Source of the DNA: CAISIP01 sp031403955
GTDB taxonomy: Bacteria > Pseudomonadota > Gammaproteobacteria > Burkholderiales > Burkholderiaceae_C
Direction of reading: 5' to 3'
Length of the DNA stretch: 29,622 bases
NCBI GenBank assembly: GCA_031403955.1
Contig: JANNGR010000113.1
Span: 1-29,622, forward strand
The translations under genes were made by a program, and so were the position numbers. Of this stretch, positions 15,250 through 23,633 are shown in pieces. The stretch's first letter is position 1; every line of letters starts with the position of its first letter. The notes beneath the pieces were generated by a model, which saw nothing but the letters and a program-made list of their open reading frames with translations, ran no database searches and was not told the DNA's origin.

Positions 15250-16854
15250 TCAGGCCGGCTTGACCGGCGTCTGTGCTGAGCCCCCGTCGGGCAGGCCCAG
15301 CAACGCCCAGCGCTGCTTCAGTTGCTGCCCCTGCGGGTCGGCGAGGGCGGCAGTGCGCAGCGCCGCCAGGTCGCCGGCTGCGTTGGGCCGCCCTTTGAGC
15401 AGGCCGGCGGCGCCCACCAGGCGGTCGAACTTGGCTCCACCACGGGAATGGGTATCACTGTAGCCCTTGACCAGCCGCCGGCACCGGATGAGTTCCAGTG
15501 CCAGGTCGTAGTCATCCGTCATCAGTTTCTTGACGCTGTCGAGCCAAGCGGCGATATGCGCCATCTCCACCCCATGGCGCTGGCTGCGCCGGCGCCAGCG
15601 GCGCAATGACGCCAGGCCCTGCAGCACCAGTTGGCCGCGCATGGTATGAGGTCGCAGACGCTGGCCGTTGCCGATGCGATTGACCAGCAGTGCGCGCGCG
15701 GGTGCTGTGTTCTCGATCCAGCGCGCCAGGCCCGGCGGCATCAGGCCATAGATTTCCTCGATGCGCGGGTGGAAGAACTCCACCGTGCCAACCACCGCAT
15801 CGGCATCGGCACCGACCTCCTCGCGCACGCGCCGCGAGCGTTCGGCGCGGGTCTTGAGTTCGGCCACCCGAATCACATCGTCATACGCCATCGCCACCGC
15901 TATCCAGCGCGCGGCCTCCACGCTAGCGACGTGGCCGCGTGCAGCACCGCCGCAGGCCAGCGCGTGGTTATGTAATGCTGCCACGCGGTCAAGATACTCG
16001 GTGCCGTACGCAATATCCTGGAACTCGAGCACACGCTGCAAGCCGGCCCCCAACATCGCATGGGCAACCGGGGGAAACTCGCGCTCGATACGTGCACGCA
16101 ATGGTTCCACTTCGGGTGAGGCAGCACCGGTTGGCAGTGGTTTGGGTACGGTCGCCATCGGATCGGCCGGTGCATCCAGTTGCATCGGTTTGCGCACCGC
16201 TTCCATGCCCGCGCGCCAGGCACGCAGGCTGGCCTCCACTCCCACGCCGGCACGTTTGATGGTGGCCTCGAAGGCGGCCCCGTCAAATGGCAACTCGTTA
16301 CAGCCAGCCAGGGCACCAAACAACGAAGCCGACAACACACTACCGTTTTGTTTGGCCAGGGCTTGCATGTCGTCGTGCAAGAAGCGCAACGCATATTTAT
16401 GCCCGGCCTCCAGCACAGCGCCAGCGTCGGCGACGCCGTTACCCGGCGCCACCTTTTCCAGCGTCGCGTAATCCCGGTGTGAAGAGGTGATCAGCGTCGT
16501 GCGCTGCGGTGTGACCAGGCCGCGTTGCATCGCGCGTCCGGCCTCCATCAGCTCGGACGCAATCACGATATCCACCTCGCCCGGCACAGGCATCAGCGCC
16601 AGGACCGGCGCGCCGCCGTGTGCCGATACGTGGCTTTGCGCGAAAAGTTCGATGTAGTAAATGGTGGCGCCGGTACGCTGCGCGACGCCCGCCACTGAAG
16701 TGGCCTGCGCCAGATAAGCATTGTGTTCGGCCAGATCAACGATCCAGTCCACCAGCACGCCGCCGCCCTGGCCACCCATCGCCAGTATGGCAATCGTGAT
16801 CGGGCGCCGGTCGTCGCTGCCAAGTCTGCGTCGGGTAATGGAAGTAGTGGCCAT
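15250..16854 (-). CDS. Indolepyruvate-type ferredoxin oxidoreductase, beta/gamma subunit with C-terminal DUF6537-like region
   Basis: A 534-residue subunit from ATG 16854 (MATTSITRRRLGSDDRRPIT). The N-terminal pyruvate-ferredoxin-oxidoreductase gamma-type domain is clear: TIAILAMGGQGGGVLVDWIV and VAQRTGATIYYIELF, then EVDIVIASELMEAGRAMQRG. The C-terminal half (about residue 260 on) resembles the long extension found in the larger proteobacterial IorB proteins. It pairs with the alpha subunit to decarboxylate aryl-2-oxo acids (such as indolepyruvate) to acyl-CoA with ferredoxin as acceptor. The start overlaps the alpha-subunit stop by one base (TGATG). It converges with the DUF4143 gene across 140 bases in which I see no gene. 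Confidence 0.88.
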   Translation of the reverse strand: MATTSITRRRLGSDDRRPITIAILAMGGQGGGVLVDWIVDLAEHNAYLAQATSVAGVAQRTGATIYYIELFAQSHVSAHGGAPVLALMPVPGEVDIVIASELMEAGRAMQRGLVTPQRTTLITSSHRDYATLEKVAPGNGVADAGAVLEAGHKYALRFLHDDMQALAKQNGSVLSASLFGALAGCNELPFDGAAFEATIKRAGVGVEASLRAWRAGMEAVRKPMQLDAPADPMATVPKPLPTGAASPEVEPLRARIEREFPPVAHAMLGAGLQRVLEFQDIAYGTEYLDRVAALHNHALACGGAARGHVASVEAARWIAVAMAYDDVIRVAELKTRAERSRRVREEVGADADAVVGTVEFFHPRIEEIYGLMPPGLARWIENTAPARALLVNRIGNGQRLRPHTMRGQLVLQGLASLRRWRRRSQRHGVEMAHIAAWLDSVKKLMTDDYDLALELIRCRRLVKGYSDTHSRGGAKFDRLVGAAGLLKGRPNAAGDLAALRTAALADPQGQQLKQRWALLGLPDGGSAQTPVKPA

Positions 16855-19154
16855 CACTCGGCCTCCGCGTACAAGGAACGCTGCCGCCGGGCACGAACCT
16901 GGCGCGCCTGGAACCACGCTACTACCTTGCGGCGCCAGCCATCGCGCCATTTTTCCCAGGCGCCAGGGTTGCGCACCCACTCGACGCGGTAGAAGGACGG
17001 ACACAAAACGGCAGCGTCGGCCACTTCGCCGCAATGGCCGCAGGCCACGCAACTGTCGTCCACGAACGCGACCGGGTCGGGCTTGAGCGGGTCGCCGCTA
17101 TTCTTTAGCGTGAGCGACGGACAGCCGGACAGCCGCATGCAGGCATGGTCGCCACTACACACCGCGGCGTCGACACCGAACTTCTCCTTGACCACGCGCT
17201 CGCCGCGCTTGACCGCCTCAGCGATTTGCGGCTTGACCCGGCGTTGCTTGTTGAGCATGCATTCGCTTTGCGCAATTATCACCTTGGGGCCCTTGAAGTC
17301 GGTGGTCAGCGCCTCATGCAGGGTGGCCTGCATCGCATTCACGTCATAGGTGTTATCCAGCTTGCGTACCCATGACACGCCCACACCGCGCACCGCCGCC
17401 TCGATCGGGTGCCGGGTGCTGCGGTTGGGGTTTTCCGAGCGCGAGGACAGTAGGTCCTGCCCGCCGGTTGCCGCTGAATAGTTGTTGTCGACGATCACGA
17501 TCACGCCGTCGGCCTTGTTGAACACCGCGTTGCCAATGCCGCTGGCCAGTCCGTTGTGCCAAAAGCCGCCATCGCCCATCATCGCGATCGAGCGTTTGCC
17601 GGCGCTGACGTTTAGCGCGGACGCACTGGACGCCCCGAGGCCGTAGCCCATGGTCGACGCGCCCAGGTGAAACGGTGGCATGGCGGCAAACAGGTGGCAA
17701 CCGATGTCGGCCGAGATATGGTGCTGGCCCAGTTCTTCCTGCACCAGCGTCATGGCCGAGAAAATGGGACGTTCAGGGCAACCGACACAAAACCCGGGTG
17801 GACGGGCCGGCACCACCGCTGCCAGTTCAGGCGCGCCGACACGCATGCCGGCACCAGCGGCGGCGGCGGCGGCGGCTGAGGTCACGGCAAGCCGCGCCGG
17901 CGCCGGCGCGCGCGCCGCAGCAATGGCGGCGGTCGCGGCCACATTGGCCGCTGCGGCGGCTGCGGCGTCCGCAACCGGCTTGTTGCGGGTCGGCATGCCA
18001 ATTGCCAGCGCCTTGGCCAGCGCCGCTGGCCGGTAACGCTCGTGAAATTTCGACAGCCCGCGATTGAGTTCGGCCACCGTGTATTCACCCGCCATGGCCA
18101 GCATGTCCTTGCCATGGATCACGCTGCGCACACCAGCGCGGCCCAGTACCGTGTGGATGGCCTGCTCGTGGTACTCGGGCTGGCCTTCCTCGATCACCAA
18201 TACCGCTTTCTTGCCGGTGCAAAAGCGCAGCAGTTCGGAATCGATCACCGGATAGGCCACGTTCATCACGTACAGCGGGATACGGGTCTTGCCGTAGAGG
18301 TCGGCCAGGTCATAGGCCATCAATGCGCGCAACACGTTGTTGTACATGCCGCCCAGCATCACGATGCCGATGTCCTCGATATCGCCTTCGAAGAACTCGT
18401 TTAGCCCGCGCTCCTCGATGAAAGACACCGCCGCCGGCCAGCGGTCGAGGATCTTCTCGTGTTCGTGCAGGTAACTCGCGGGCGGCAGCACGATCCTGCT
18501 GGTGTCGCGCAGCGGTGACTCGAGCGCCTGGCGCAGGGTGTAAGGCGGGCGCAGATTGGGCTTGGTGATGAAACTGCCGTGTACATGGCAGGATCGCACG
18601 CGCAACTCCAGCATCACCGGGGTGCGGCTGGCTTCTGACAACGCGAAGCCGTCGTGCACGGCTTTTACGATTGCCGGCAGGTTGGGACGCGGGTCGAGCA
18701 GCCAGATCTGAGACTTCATGGCGAAGGCGTGGCTGCGCTCCTGCATGATCGACGAGCCCTCTCCGTAGTCCTCCCCGATGATGATCAGCGCGCCACCCGT
18801 GACCCCGCCGGACGCCAGGTTGGCCAGTGCGTCCGACGCAACGTTGGTGCCAACGGTGGACTTCCAGGTCACGGCGCCGCGGATCGGGTACATCACCGAC
18901 GCCGAGAGCGTCGCCGCCGCCGTGGCCTCGCTGGCGCTGGGCTCGAAATGCACACCGAGCTCCTCCAGGATCGGTTGCGCATCGGCCAGCACGTCCATCA
19001 GATGCGAAATCGGCGAGCCTTGGTAACCGGCGACATATGCCACGCCGCACTCCAGCAGCGCCTTGGTGACGGCCAATATGCCTTCGCCACGAAACACCGT
19101 GCCCGGCTGCGCGCGCAGTTGCTGCACTTCCGTGGCAAATGATCTTTCAGCCAT
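16854..19154 (-). CDS. Indolepyruvate-type ferredoxin oxidoreductase, alpha subunit
   Basis: A 766-residue thiamine-diphosphate enzyme. The pyrimidine-binding domain is at the N-terminus (GYQGSPISHLMDVLADAQ; FEPSASEATAAATLSASV). The middle domain is followed by an Ala-rich linker at about residues 395-438. The TPP-binding domain has MMGDGGFWHNGLASGIGNAV and VIVIVDNNYSAATGGQ (GDG...NN motif, about residue 525). The C-terminus carries ferredoxin-like cysteines: CSGDHACMRLSGC and CVACGHCGEVADAAVLC. Other cysteines before TPP binding (GFCVGCPERP) match the family. The start has a ribosome-binding site (GGAAG). It is translationally coupled to the beta subunit. Aromatic 2-oxo acids are the known substrates of the family; the specific one here is not shown. 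Confidence 0.9.
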   Translation of the reverse strand: MAERSFATEVQQLRAQPGTVFRGEGILAVTKALLECGVAYVAGYQGSPISHLMDVLADAQPILEELGVHFEPSASEATAAATLSASVMYPIRGAVTWKSTVGTNVASDALANLASGGVTGGALIIIGEDYGEGSSIMQERSHAFAMKSQIWLLDPRPNLPAIVKAVHDGFALSEASRTPVMLELRVRSCHVHGSFITKPNLRPPYTLRQALESPLRDTSRIVLPPASYLHEHEKILDRWPAAVSFIEERGLNEFFEGDIEDIGIVMLGGMYNNVLRALMAYDLADLYGKTRIPLYVMNVAYPVIDSELLRFCTGKKAVLVIEEGQPEYHEQAIHTVLGRAGVRSVIHGKDMLAMAGEYTVAELNRGLSKFHERYRPAALAKALAIGMPTRNKPVADAAAAAAANVAATAAIAAARAPAPARLAVTSAAAAAAAGAGMRVGAPELAAVVPARPPGFCVGCPERPIFSAMTLVQEELGQHHISADIGCHLFAAMPPFHLGASTMGYGLGASSASALNVSAGKRSIAMMGDGGFWHNGLASGIGNAVFNKADGVIVIVDNNYSAATGGQDLLSSRSENPNRSTRHPIEAAVRGVGVSWVRKLDNTYDVNAMQATLHEALTTDFKGPKVIIAQSECMLNKQRRVKPQIAEAVKRGERVVKEKFGVDAAVCSGDHACMRLSGCPSLTLKNSGDPLKPDPVAFVDDSCVACGHCGEVADAAVLCPSFYRVEWVRNPGAWEKWRDGWRRKVVAWFQARQVRARRQRSLYAEAE
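17857..17876. repeat. GCG trinucleotide run in alpha-subunit linker
   Basis: A 20-base run of about 6.7 GCG/CGC units encodes part of the poly-Ala linker. The whole linker (about 17840-17970) is Ala-dominated low-complexity sequence. Length change in steps of three would alter only linker length. Confidence 0.8.
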
Positions 19155-19164
19155 GGGGCTTCCT

Positions 19165-19560
19165 TTGAACGAATGAAACCATCACGCGCCTCACGCTAAC
19201 ACCCCGCGCTCCAGCCAGGGACAGGTCGTGGCTGATAAAGATCAGCGCCATACCTTCGTCGCGCCGCGGTTCCTCCAGCAATCCAACGATACGCGCCTGA
19301 ACCGACACATTGAGCCCCGACGTCACTTCGTCGGCGATCAGCGCCAGAGCCCTCACGTTGGCGCTGGCCACCCGACAACTTTTGCGGATAACGCTCGGTC
19401 AGACGGTCCTGGAAGACGAACTGCACCTGGGTGCGGTACGCCACCAATTCGGCCGGCGTGAAGGTTTGCACCGGTCGACCCCGGAACAAGACTTCGCCGT
19501 CCGTGGGCGGCATCAGCATCGTGAGCGCGCGCGCCAAACCTTTACCCCATTGGAGTAACC
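19165..19560 (-). pseudogene. Oligopeptide-type ABC ATPase (OppF/DppF) remnant
   Basis: Three minus-strand pieces in shifting frames make one decayed ATPase. First comes GLLQWGKGLARALTMLMPP followed by TDGEVLFRGRPV and YRTQVQFVFQD, where Walker A has degenerated from GxGKST to WGKGL. An internal deletion then joins the Q-loop to RLTERYPQKLSGGQRQR. After a frameshift the reading is ALIADEVTSGLNVSVQARIV and MALIFISHDLSLAGA (Walker B and H-loop). The end is truncated just upstream of the oxidoreductase alpha start. It lies between the cyclase and the oxidoreductase on the same strand, so it may be the relic of an importer once encoded in this operon. Confidence 0.75.
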
Positions 19561-19620
19561 CAGCCGGCGGGTTGCAGCATGCGATGGTGCGTCACGGCGG
19601 GTGGCATCGGGTGGCCAGGC

Positions 19621-20403
19621 TCAGGCCGGTACCAGCGCCAAAACCCGCAACGGACTACCTGAGCCGCCTTTGATCTTCAGCGGCGCCGACACGATCACGG
19701 CCCCGCTGGGCGGTAACTGGTCCAGGTTCTTCAGGCACTGAAGACCATACCGGTTGGCGCCGTGCATCAGCGTGTGGCAGGGGTAGGCCAGCGGCCAGGC
19801 GTAGGACTGTCCGGCATCGGTGTTGATGGTCTCGACCGCGAAGCCGTGTACGTTGCGCTCGCGGATCAACCACTCCACGGCTGCCTGCGTCGGGCCAGGG
19901 GTGTGCGCGCCGTCTTCCTTCATGTTGACAAATGACGCTGGGTCGCTGATGCGTTTGGACCAGTCGGTGCGAAACGCCAGCCAGGCGCCGGCTGGTATGC
20001 GGCCGTTTTTCGCTTCCCATTTTTCGAGAAACTCGACCGTCAGCAGCCAATCGACATTGGCCGCCACTTCGGCGCTGGCATCGACCACGACCACCGGGGC
20101 AATGAAATTCTTGCTAACAATGGTATCCACGGTGTTGTTGGGGTGGTCTTTGCCCGAAATCCAGTGCGCCGGCGCGTCGAAATGGGTACCGGTGTGTTCG
20201 CCGCAGGAGAAATTGTTCCAGTACCAGCCCGGGCCAGCCGCGTCGTATTTGGAGATCGTCTCCATCTTGAAGGCCCACACCTGGCCGAACTGCGGCGGTA
20301 GCTGGAGCGGCGGGAAATCCGCCGATAAAGTCTGCGTCAGGTCGACCACGCGAATGGTGCCGGCGGCGAGCTCGGCGGCGAACGAAGCCAAGGTGTCAGT
20401 CAT
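19621..20403 (-). CDS. Cyclase family protein (kynurenine-formamidase-like metal hydrolase)
   Basis: A 260-residue protein starting MTDTLASFAAELAAGTIRVV with GGAGAC seven bases upstream. The metal-binding signature of the PF04199 cyclase family is intact: SCGEHTGTHFDAPAHW, residues about 67-81, with His70, His74, Asp76 and His80. GAHTPGPTQAAVEWL and TINTDAGQ later in the chain also match. Family members include bacterial kynurenine formamidase (KynB), isatin hydrolase and polyketide cyclases, all hydrolysing amide or ester-like bonds, often on aromatic compounds. Its position upstream of an indolepyruvate-type oxidoreductase supports a role in aromatic amino-acid or indole breakdown, but this is inference. 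It leads the minus-strand operon opposite the AraC regulator. Confidence 0.86.
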   Translation of the reverse strand: MTDTLASFAAELAAGTIRVVDLTQTLSADFPPLQLPPQFGQVWAFKMETISKYDAAGPGWYWNNFSCGEHTGTHFDAPAHWISGKDHPNNTVDTIVSKNFIAPVVVVDASAEVAANVDWLLTVEFLEKWEAKNGRIPAGAWLAFRTDWSKRISDPASFVNMKEDGAHTPGPTQAAVEWLIRERNVHGFAVETINTDAGQSYAWPLAYPCHTLMHGANRYGLQCLKNLDQLPPSGAVIVSAPLKIKGGSGSPLRVLALVPA

Positions 20404-20479
20404 CTAAGTCTCCTTTTTTTGGTACGTGGGAAACAACTAATCGGGACGCGGCGCGTGCGCGCAAACACGCGATCAGAGT

Positions 20480-20587
20480 AGGCCTCGCGCTCCAGCACAC
20501 AAACCGAACGCCCCCTTTGGCAAGCACCGCGGCACACACCAGCGAGTTGATACCGCTGCCCACAATAACGGCATCAAACCTTCTCAT
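20480..20587 (-). pseudogene. FAD-dependent (phytoene-desaturase-like) oxidoreductase, N-terminal remnant with frameshift
   Basis: From the ATG at 20587 the minus frame reads MRRFDAVIVGSGINSLVCAA then VLAKGG, the FAD-binding Rossmann start of NAD(P)/FAD amine-oxidase/phytoene-desaturase-like proteins. A +1 shift at a run of five G (near 20515) lets the motif continue as RSVCVLEREAYSDRVFA, the expected second strand ending in an acidic residue. After about 40 residues all homology stops. The rest of the gene is deleted. The 240 bases upstream, to the AraC start, hold no gene that I can see, only likely promoter DNA. Confidence 0.75.
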
Positions 20588-20827
20588 GTTGGTTGGTGCG
20601 TGGCCGCGCAGGCGCATTGCGAACTCATGAGCGGTAGTGTGGACGCGCGGGCGCGCAGGCGGCAATCCGCATTGCGTCGATGTCTATCCGAAAAGCGCAG
20701 GCCCGCATGGCATCACGCAACCGGCCTCAGTATTAACCCTAGGAAATCCGAGAATCTTTACGTCTAAACTAATTTGCTTTTGCATCCTCCACGCAAGCCC
20801 GATCCACCGCCGTTGCCTGGGCGCCAC

Positions 20828-21844
20828 ATGACACCTCACCCGCAAACCGTCGCCGCATTGGCCGACCCGCGCCATCTGCTGGACAACTACCCGTTGATCC
20901 GCTCACGCTCGGCGGATGAGGCGCGCGAGCTGGTAGGGCTCGCACTCTCGCCACACCGGCTCGACATACGCGGCTGCGAGCGTGGATTCGAGGCGCGGCA
21001 CAACCAGATTCGGCTGGGCCAGGTATCGCTCAATGTGTTGAGTTATGGCGCCGAGGTAGAAATCAACCCCGGCGAACGCGGCGACTTCTACCTGATCCAG
21101 TTGCCATTGCAAGGCCGCGCGCGGCTGCGTTGTGACGGCCAGGAAGCCTGGGTCGATTCCAGCATCTTGAGCGTGCTGCACCCGCACGCGCACACCTGCA
21201 TGTTATGGAGTGGCGACTGCTCGATGGTGATGCTGCAGGTGCCCAGTGCCGTTTTGCGAGACCGCTTGCCTTCGCAGGCGCAGCGCTCGGGCGCGCCTCA
21301 GTTCAGCTTCACCCAGTCGCGCCGGGATCCGGCCGTGGCCGCCTGGTGGCAAGCGGTGACGGACATGACACACAACCTGCATGACCACGGGGAGCAATGG
21401 CTGCGCCATCCTGCCGCCTATGCGGCGATGGAAGGTTTTCTGTTGACCGGACTGGAGCTGCTGCTACCGGAGCGCGACATCGGGGCCGAATTGCTTGGCT
21501 CCGCCACCGGCGGGTGCCGCCGGCTGCAGCGAGCGCTGGACTACATCCAGGCCAATACACACCAGAACCTGACGCTGGCTAACATGGCTGCGGCGGCCTG
21601 CGTCAGCCCGCGCACGCTGGAGGCCGCTTTCCGTCGCCGCTACAACCAGTCACCGCTTACTTATGCCCGTGGTGTACGACTTGAACGTACACGCGAAGCG
21701 CTGCGCGCCGCAGTCGCCCAGGGTCGGCCAACCTCGGTGACCGACATCGCGCTGCAACATGGCTTTATTCATATGGGCCGATTTTCGGCCTACTACAAAC
21801 AGCGATTTGGATGCGCCCCATCCGTGACTTTGCGAGGTCGATGA
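20828..21844 (+). CDS. AraC family transcriptional regulator
   Basis: A 338-residue regulator from ATG 20828 (MTPHPQTVAALADPRHLLDN); an in-frame TTG at 20774 is less likely. The N-terminal ligand-binding half resembles the AraC-binding-like domain: NQIRLGQVSLNVLSYGAEVE and DFYLIQLPLQGRARLRCDGQ. The C-terminal 100 residues are two helix-turn-helix units: RLQRALDYIQANTHQNLTLA, NMAAAACVSPRTLEAAFRRR, and DIALQHGFIHMGRFSAYYKQ then RFGCAPS. It is divergent from the cyclase-oxidoreductase operon, with the decayed FAD gene in between, so it most likely regulates that operon in response to its substrate. It ends 122 bases before dnaA. Confidence 0.9.
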   Translation: MTPHPQTVAALADPRHLLDNYPLIRSRSADEARELVGLALSPHRLDIRGCERGFEARHNQIRLGQVSLNVLSYGAEVEINPGERGDFYLIQLPLQGRARLRCDGQEAWVDSSILSVLHPHAHTCMLWSGDCSMVMLQVPSAVLRDRLPSQAQRSGAPQFSFTQSRRDPAVAAWWQAVTDMTHNLHDHGEQWLRHPAAYAAMEGFLLTGLELLLPERDIGAELLGSATGGCRRLQRALDYIQANTHQNLTLANMAAAACVSPRTLEAAFRRRYNQSPLTYARGVRLERTREALRAAVAQGRPTSVTDIALQHGFIHMGRFSAYYKQRFGCAPSVTLRGR

Positions 21845-21891
21845 AGCATGGGAAGTAACCGCCAACATCTGCGTTCTCAAACCTTTTGTGC

Positions 21892-21920
21892 TTGTGGATA
21901 AATTCTTGATAAATTACAAT
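21892..21920 (+). promoter_or_regulatory. Putative dnaA promoter overlapping a DnaA box
   Basis: TTGTGG (21892-21897) and TACAAT (21915-21920) are 17 bases apart, giving a leader of about 40 bases. The perfect DnaA box at 21893-21901 covers the -35 element, the classic layout for DnaA autorepression. Confidence 0.65.
21893..21901 (-). promoter_or_regulatory. DnaA box (perfect TTATCCACA)
   Basis: TGTGGATAA on the plus strand is the exact complement of the consensus box TTATCCACA. It lies 65 bases upstream of dnaA. Confidence 0.85.
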
Positions 21921-21941
21921 TGCCGGTCTTGCGAATAACAA

Positions 21942-21950
21942 CTATCCACA
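21942..21950 (+). promoter_or_regulatory. DnaA box (one mismatch, CTATCCACA)
   Basis: CTATCCACA differs from the consensus only at the first base. It lies in the dnaA leader, 16 bases before the start codon. Confidence 0.7.
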
Positions 21951-21966
21951 GAAACCTGAAAGCAAA

Positions 21967-23379
21967 ATGGCCGAAGGACAACATGCCGTCCAGGCGGGCG
22001 GTGCAGGTTTTGGAACGGGCCAAAGTCTATGGCAGGCGTGTATCGAACAGTTAGCTCAGGAGATGCCTGAGCAGCAGTTCAACACCTGGATAAAGCCCCT
22101 CACTGCGGTAGTGCTCGACGATCTTTCCAAGGTCACGCTTTACGTTGGAAATCGATTCAAGCTGGACTGGATCAGAGCCCAGTACAGCAACCGCATCAGC
22201 GCTACGCTGGAGAAAATGTATGGTCAGAGAATTGACCTTGAGTTAGCGCTCGCTCCTCGTGAAGCATTGATAAGATCTACTTACAATCAATCCGGCTCAG
22301 AACGACTTCCAATTGAAGAGCCACCCGATCTTGGTGAAGAAAAAATACTTGCGGGCCAAAAAAACAGGCTCAATACAAGTTTGACTTTTGATACCTTGAT
22401 CGAGGGTTCGGCGAATCGCATGGCGCGTGCTGCCGCGATGCATGTTTCTGGCATGCCGGGACATTTATACAACCCTCTTTTTATCTACGGCGGTGTTGGC
22501 TTGGGCAAGACGCACCTGATGCACGCTGCGGGAAATCGATTGCTGGTGAACAAACCTTTGGCAAGAGTTCTCTACATCCATGCGGAGCAGTTTGTTTCGG
22601 ATGTGGTTAAAGCCTATCAGCGGAAGACCTTTGACGAATTCAAGGACCACTACCACTCACTCGATTTGCTGCTGATTGACGACGTTCAGTTTTTTGCCAA
22701 CAAGGAGCGGACGCAAGAAGAATTCTTCAACGCCTTTGAAGCCTTACTGGCGAAGAAGTCACATATCGTGATGACCAGTGACACCTATCCGAAGGGTCTG
22801 GCTGATATCCATGAGCGACTGGTGTCACGTTTCGATTCTGGTCTGACGGTCGCCATTGAACCACCTGAACTGGAAATGCGAGTCGCGATCCTGATCAACA
22901 AGGCCCGCGCGGAAGGTACCGAGATGCCGGAAGAGGTTGCGTTTTTCGTGGCCAAGAACGTGCGCTCGAATGTTCGCGAGCTCGAAGGCGCGTTGCGCAA
23001 GATACTGGCTTACTCAAGATTCAACCAAAAGGAAATATCGATCCAGCTGGCGCGTGACGCATTGCGCGATTTGTTGTCAATCCAGAACCGGCAGATATCG
23101 GTCGAAAACATCCAGAAAACGGTAGCCGATTACTACAAGATAAAAGTCGCGGACATGTATTCGAAAAAGCGACCCGCGAGCATCGCCCGTCCCCGACAAA
23201 TTGCGATGTACCTAGCCAAAGAGCTGACACAAAAAAGCCTTCCCGAAATCGGAGAATTGTTTGGTGGCCGTGACCATACGACTGTCTTGCACGCGGTCCG
23301 CAAGATTGGTGGTGAACGCCAGCAATTGACCGAACTCAACCAGCAATTGCATGTCCTTGAACAGACTCTCAAAGGCTGA
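21967..23379 (+). CDS. dnaA: Chromosomal replication initiator protein DnaA
   Basis: A 470-residue DnaA with all four domains. Domain I (about 20-95) begins SLWQACIEQLAQEMPEQQFN. Domain II is a short linker (about 100-135). Domain III is the AAA+ core with Walker A GGVGLGKTHLMHA (175-187), Walker B LLLIDDVQFFANKERTQEEF and the arginine-finger region. Domain IV ends with the DNA-binding signature GRDHTTVLHAVRKIGGE. The linker is short compared with many betaproteobacteria. DnaA melts the origin and loads the helicase. Base composition is visibly less GC-rich than in the accessory genes to its left. It is followed by the origin region and dnaN. Confidence 0.98.
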   Translation: MAEGQHAVQAGGAGFGTGQSLWQACIEQLAQEMPEQQFNTWIKPLTAVVLDDLSKVTLYVGNRFKLDWIRAQYSNRISATLEKMYGQRIDLELALAPREALIRSTYNQSGSERLPIEEPPDLGEEKILAGQKNRLNTSLTFDTLIEGSANRMARAAAMHVSGMPGHLYNPLFIYGGVGLGKTHLMHAAGNRLLVNKPLARVLYIHAEQFVSDVVKAYQRKTFDEFKDHYHSLDLLLIDDVQFFANKERTQEEFFNAFEALLAKKSHIVMTSDTYPKGLADIHERLVSRFDSGLTVAIEPPELEMRVAILINKARAEGTEMPEEVAFFVAKNVRSNVRELEGALRKILAYSRFNQKEISIQLARDALRDLLSIQNRQISVENIQKTVADYYKIKVADMYSKKRPASIARPRQIAMYLAKELTQKSLPEIGELFGGRDHTTVLHAVRKIGGERQQLTELNQQLHVLEQTLKG

Positions 23380-23475
23380 AAAATGGACCTCTGTGGCGCA
23401 CTTTCAGTCGACCTTTCCCAAGCTCGGCACGCTCCTCGGAACAACACTGGGGATAGTTCGCGCTCAACTGTCGGG

Positions 23476-23484
23476 TTATCCACA
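23476..23484 (+). promoter_or_regulatory. DnaA box (perfect TTATCCACA)
   Basis: An exact consensus box inside GGTTATCCACACAG, 97 bases after the dnaA stop. Confidence 0.85.
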
Positions 23485-23594
23485 CAGAATGCCATTTAAC
23501 GAAAGTTGTTCGGCTTGCCTGAGCATCCAGAAAGCATGGATGCCCACACCATTCAAAACTATCCAAGTGCTTGATAAAAAAGGGGAAAATGCCG

Positions 23595-23603
23595 CTATCC
23601 ACA
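23595..23603 (+). promoter_or_regulatory. DnaA box (CTATCCACA) next to the unwinding region
   Basis: One mismatch at the first base. It precedes a GC-rich spacer and the CTA-triplet run by 18 bases, the position expected for the box that guides DnaA onto single strands. Confidence 0.7.
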
Positions 23604-23621
23604 GCCACGAGCTGTCCTTAT

Positions 23622-23633
23622 CTACTACTACTA
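23622..23633 (+). promoter_or_regulatory. DnaA-trio-like element (four CTA triplets)
   Basis: Four consecutive CTA triplets, whose complement reads 3'-GAT repeated, followed by an AT-rich run. This is the pattern of DnaA-trios that the DnaA filament binds as single-stranded DNA during origin opening. Recognised by pattern only. Confidence 0.6.
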
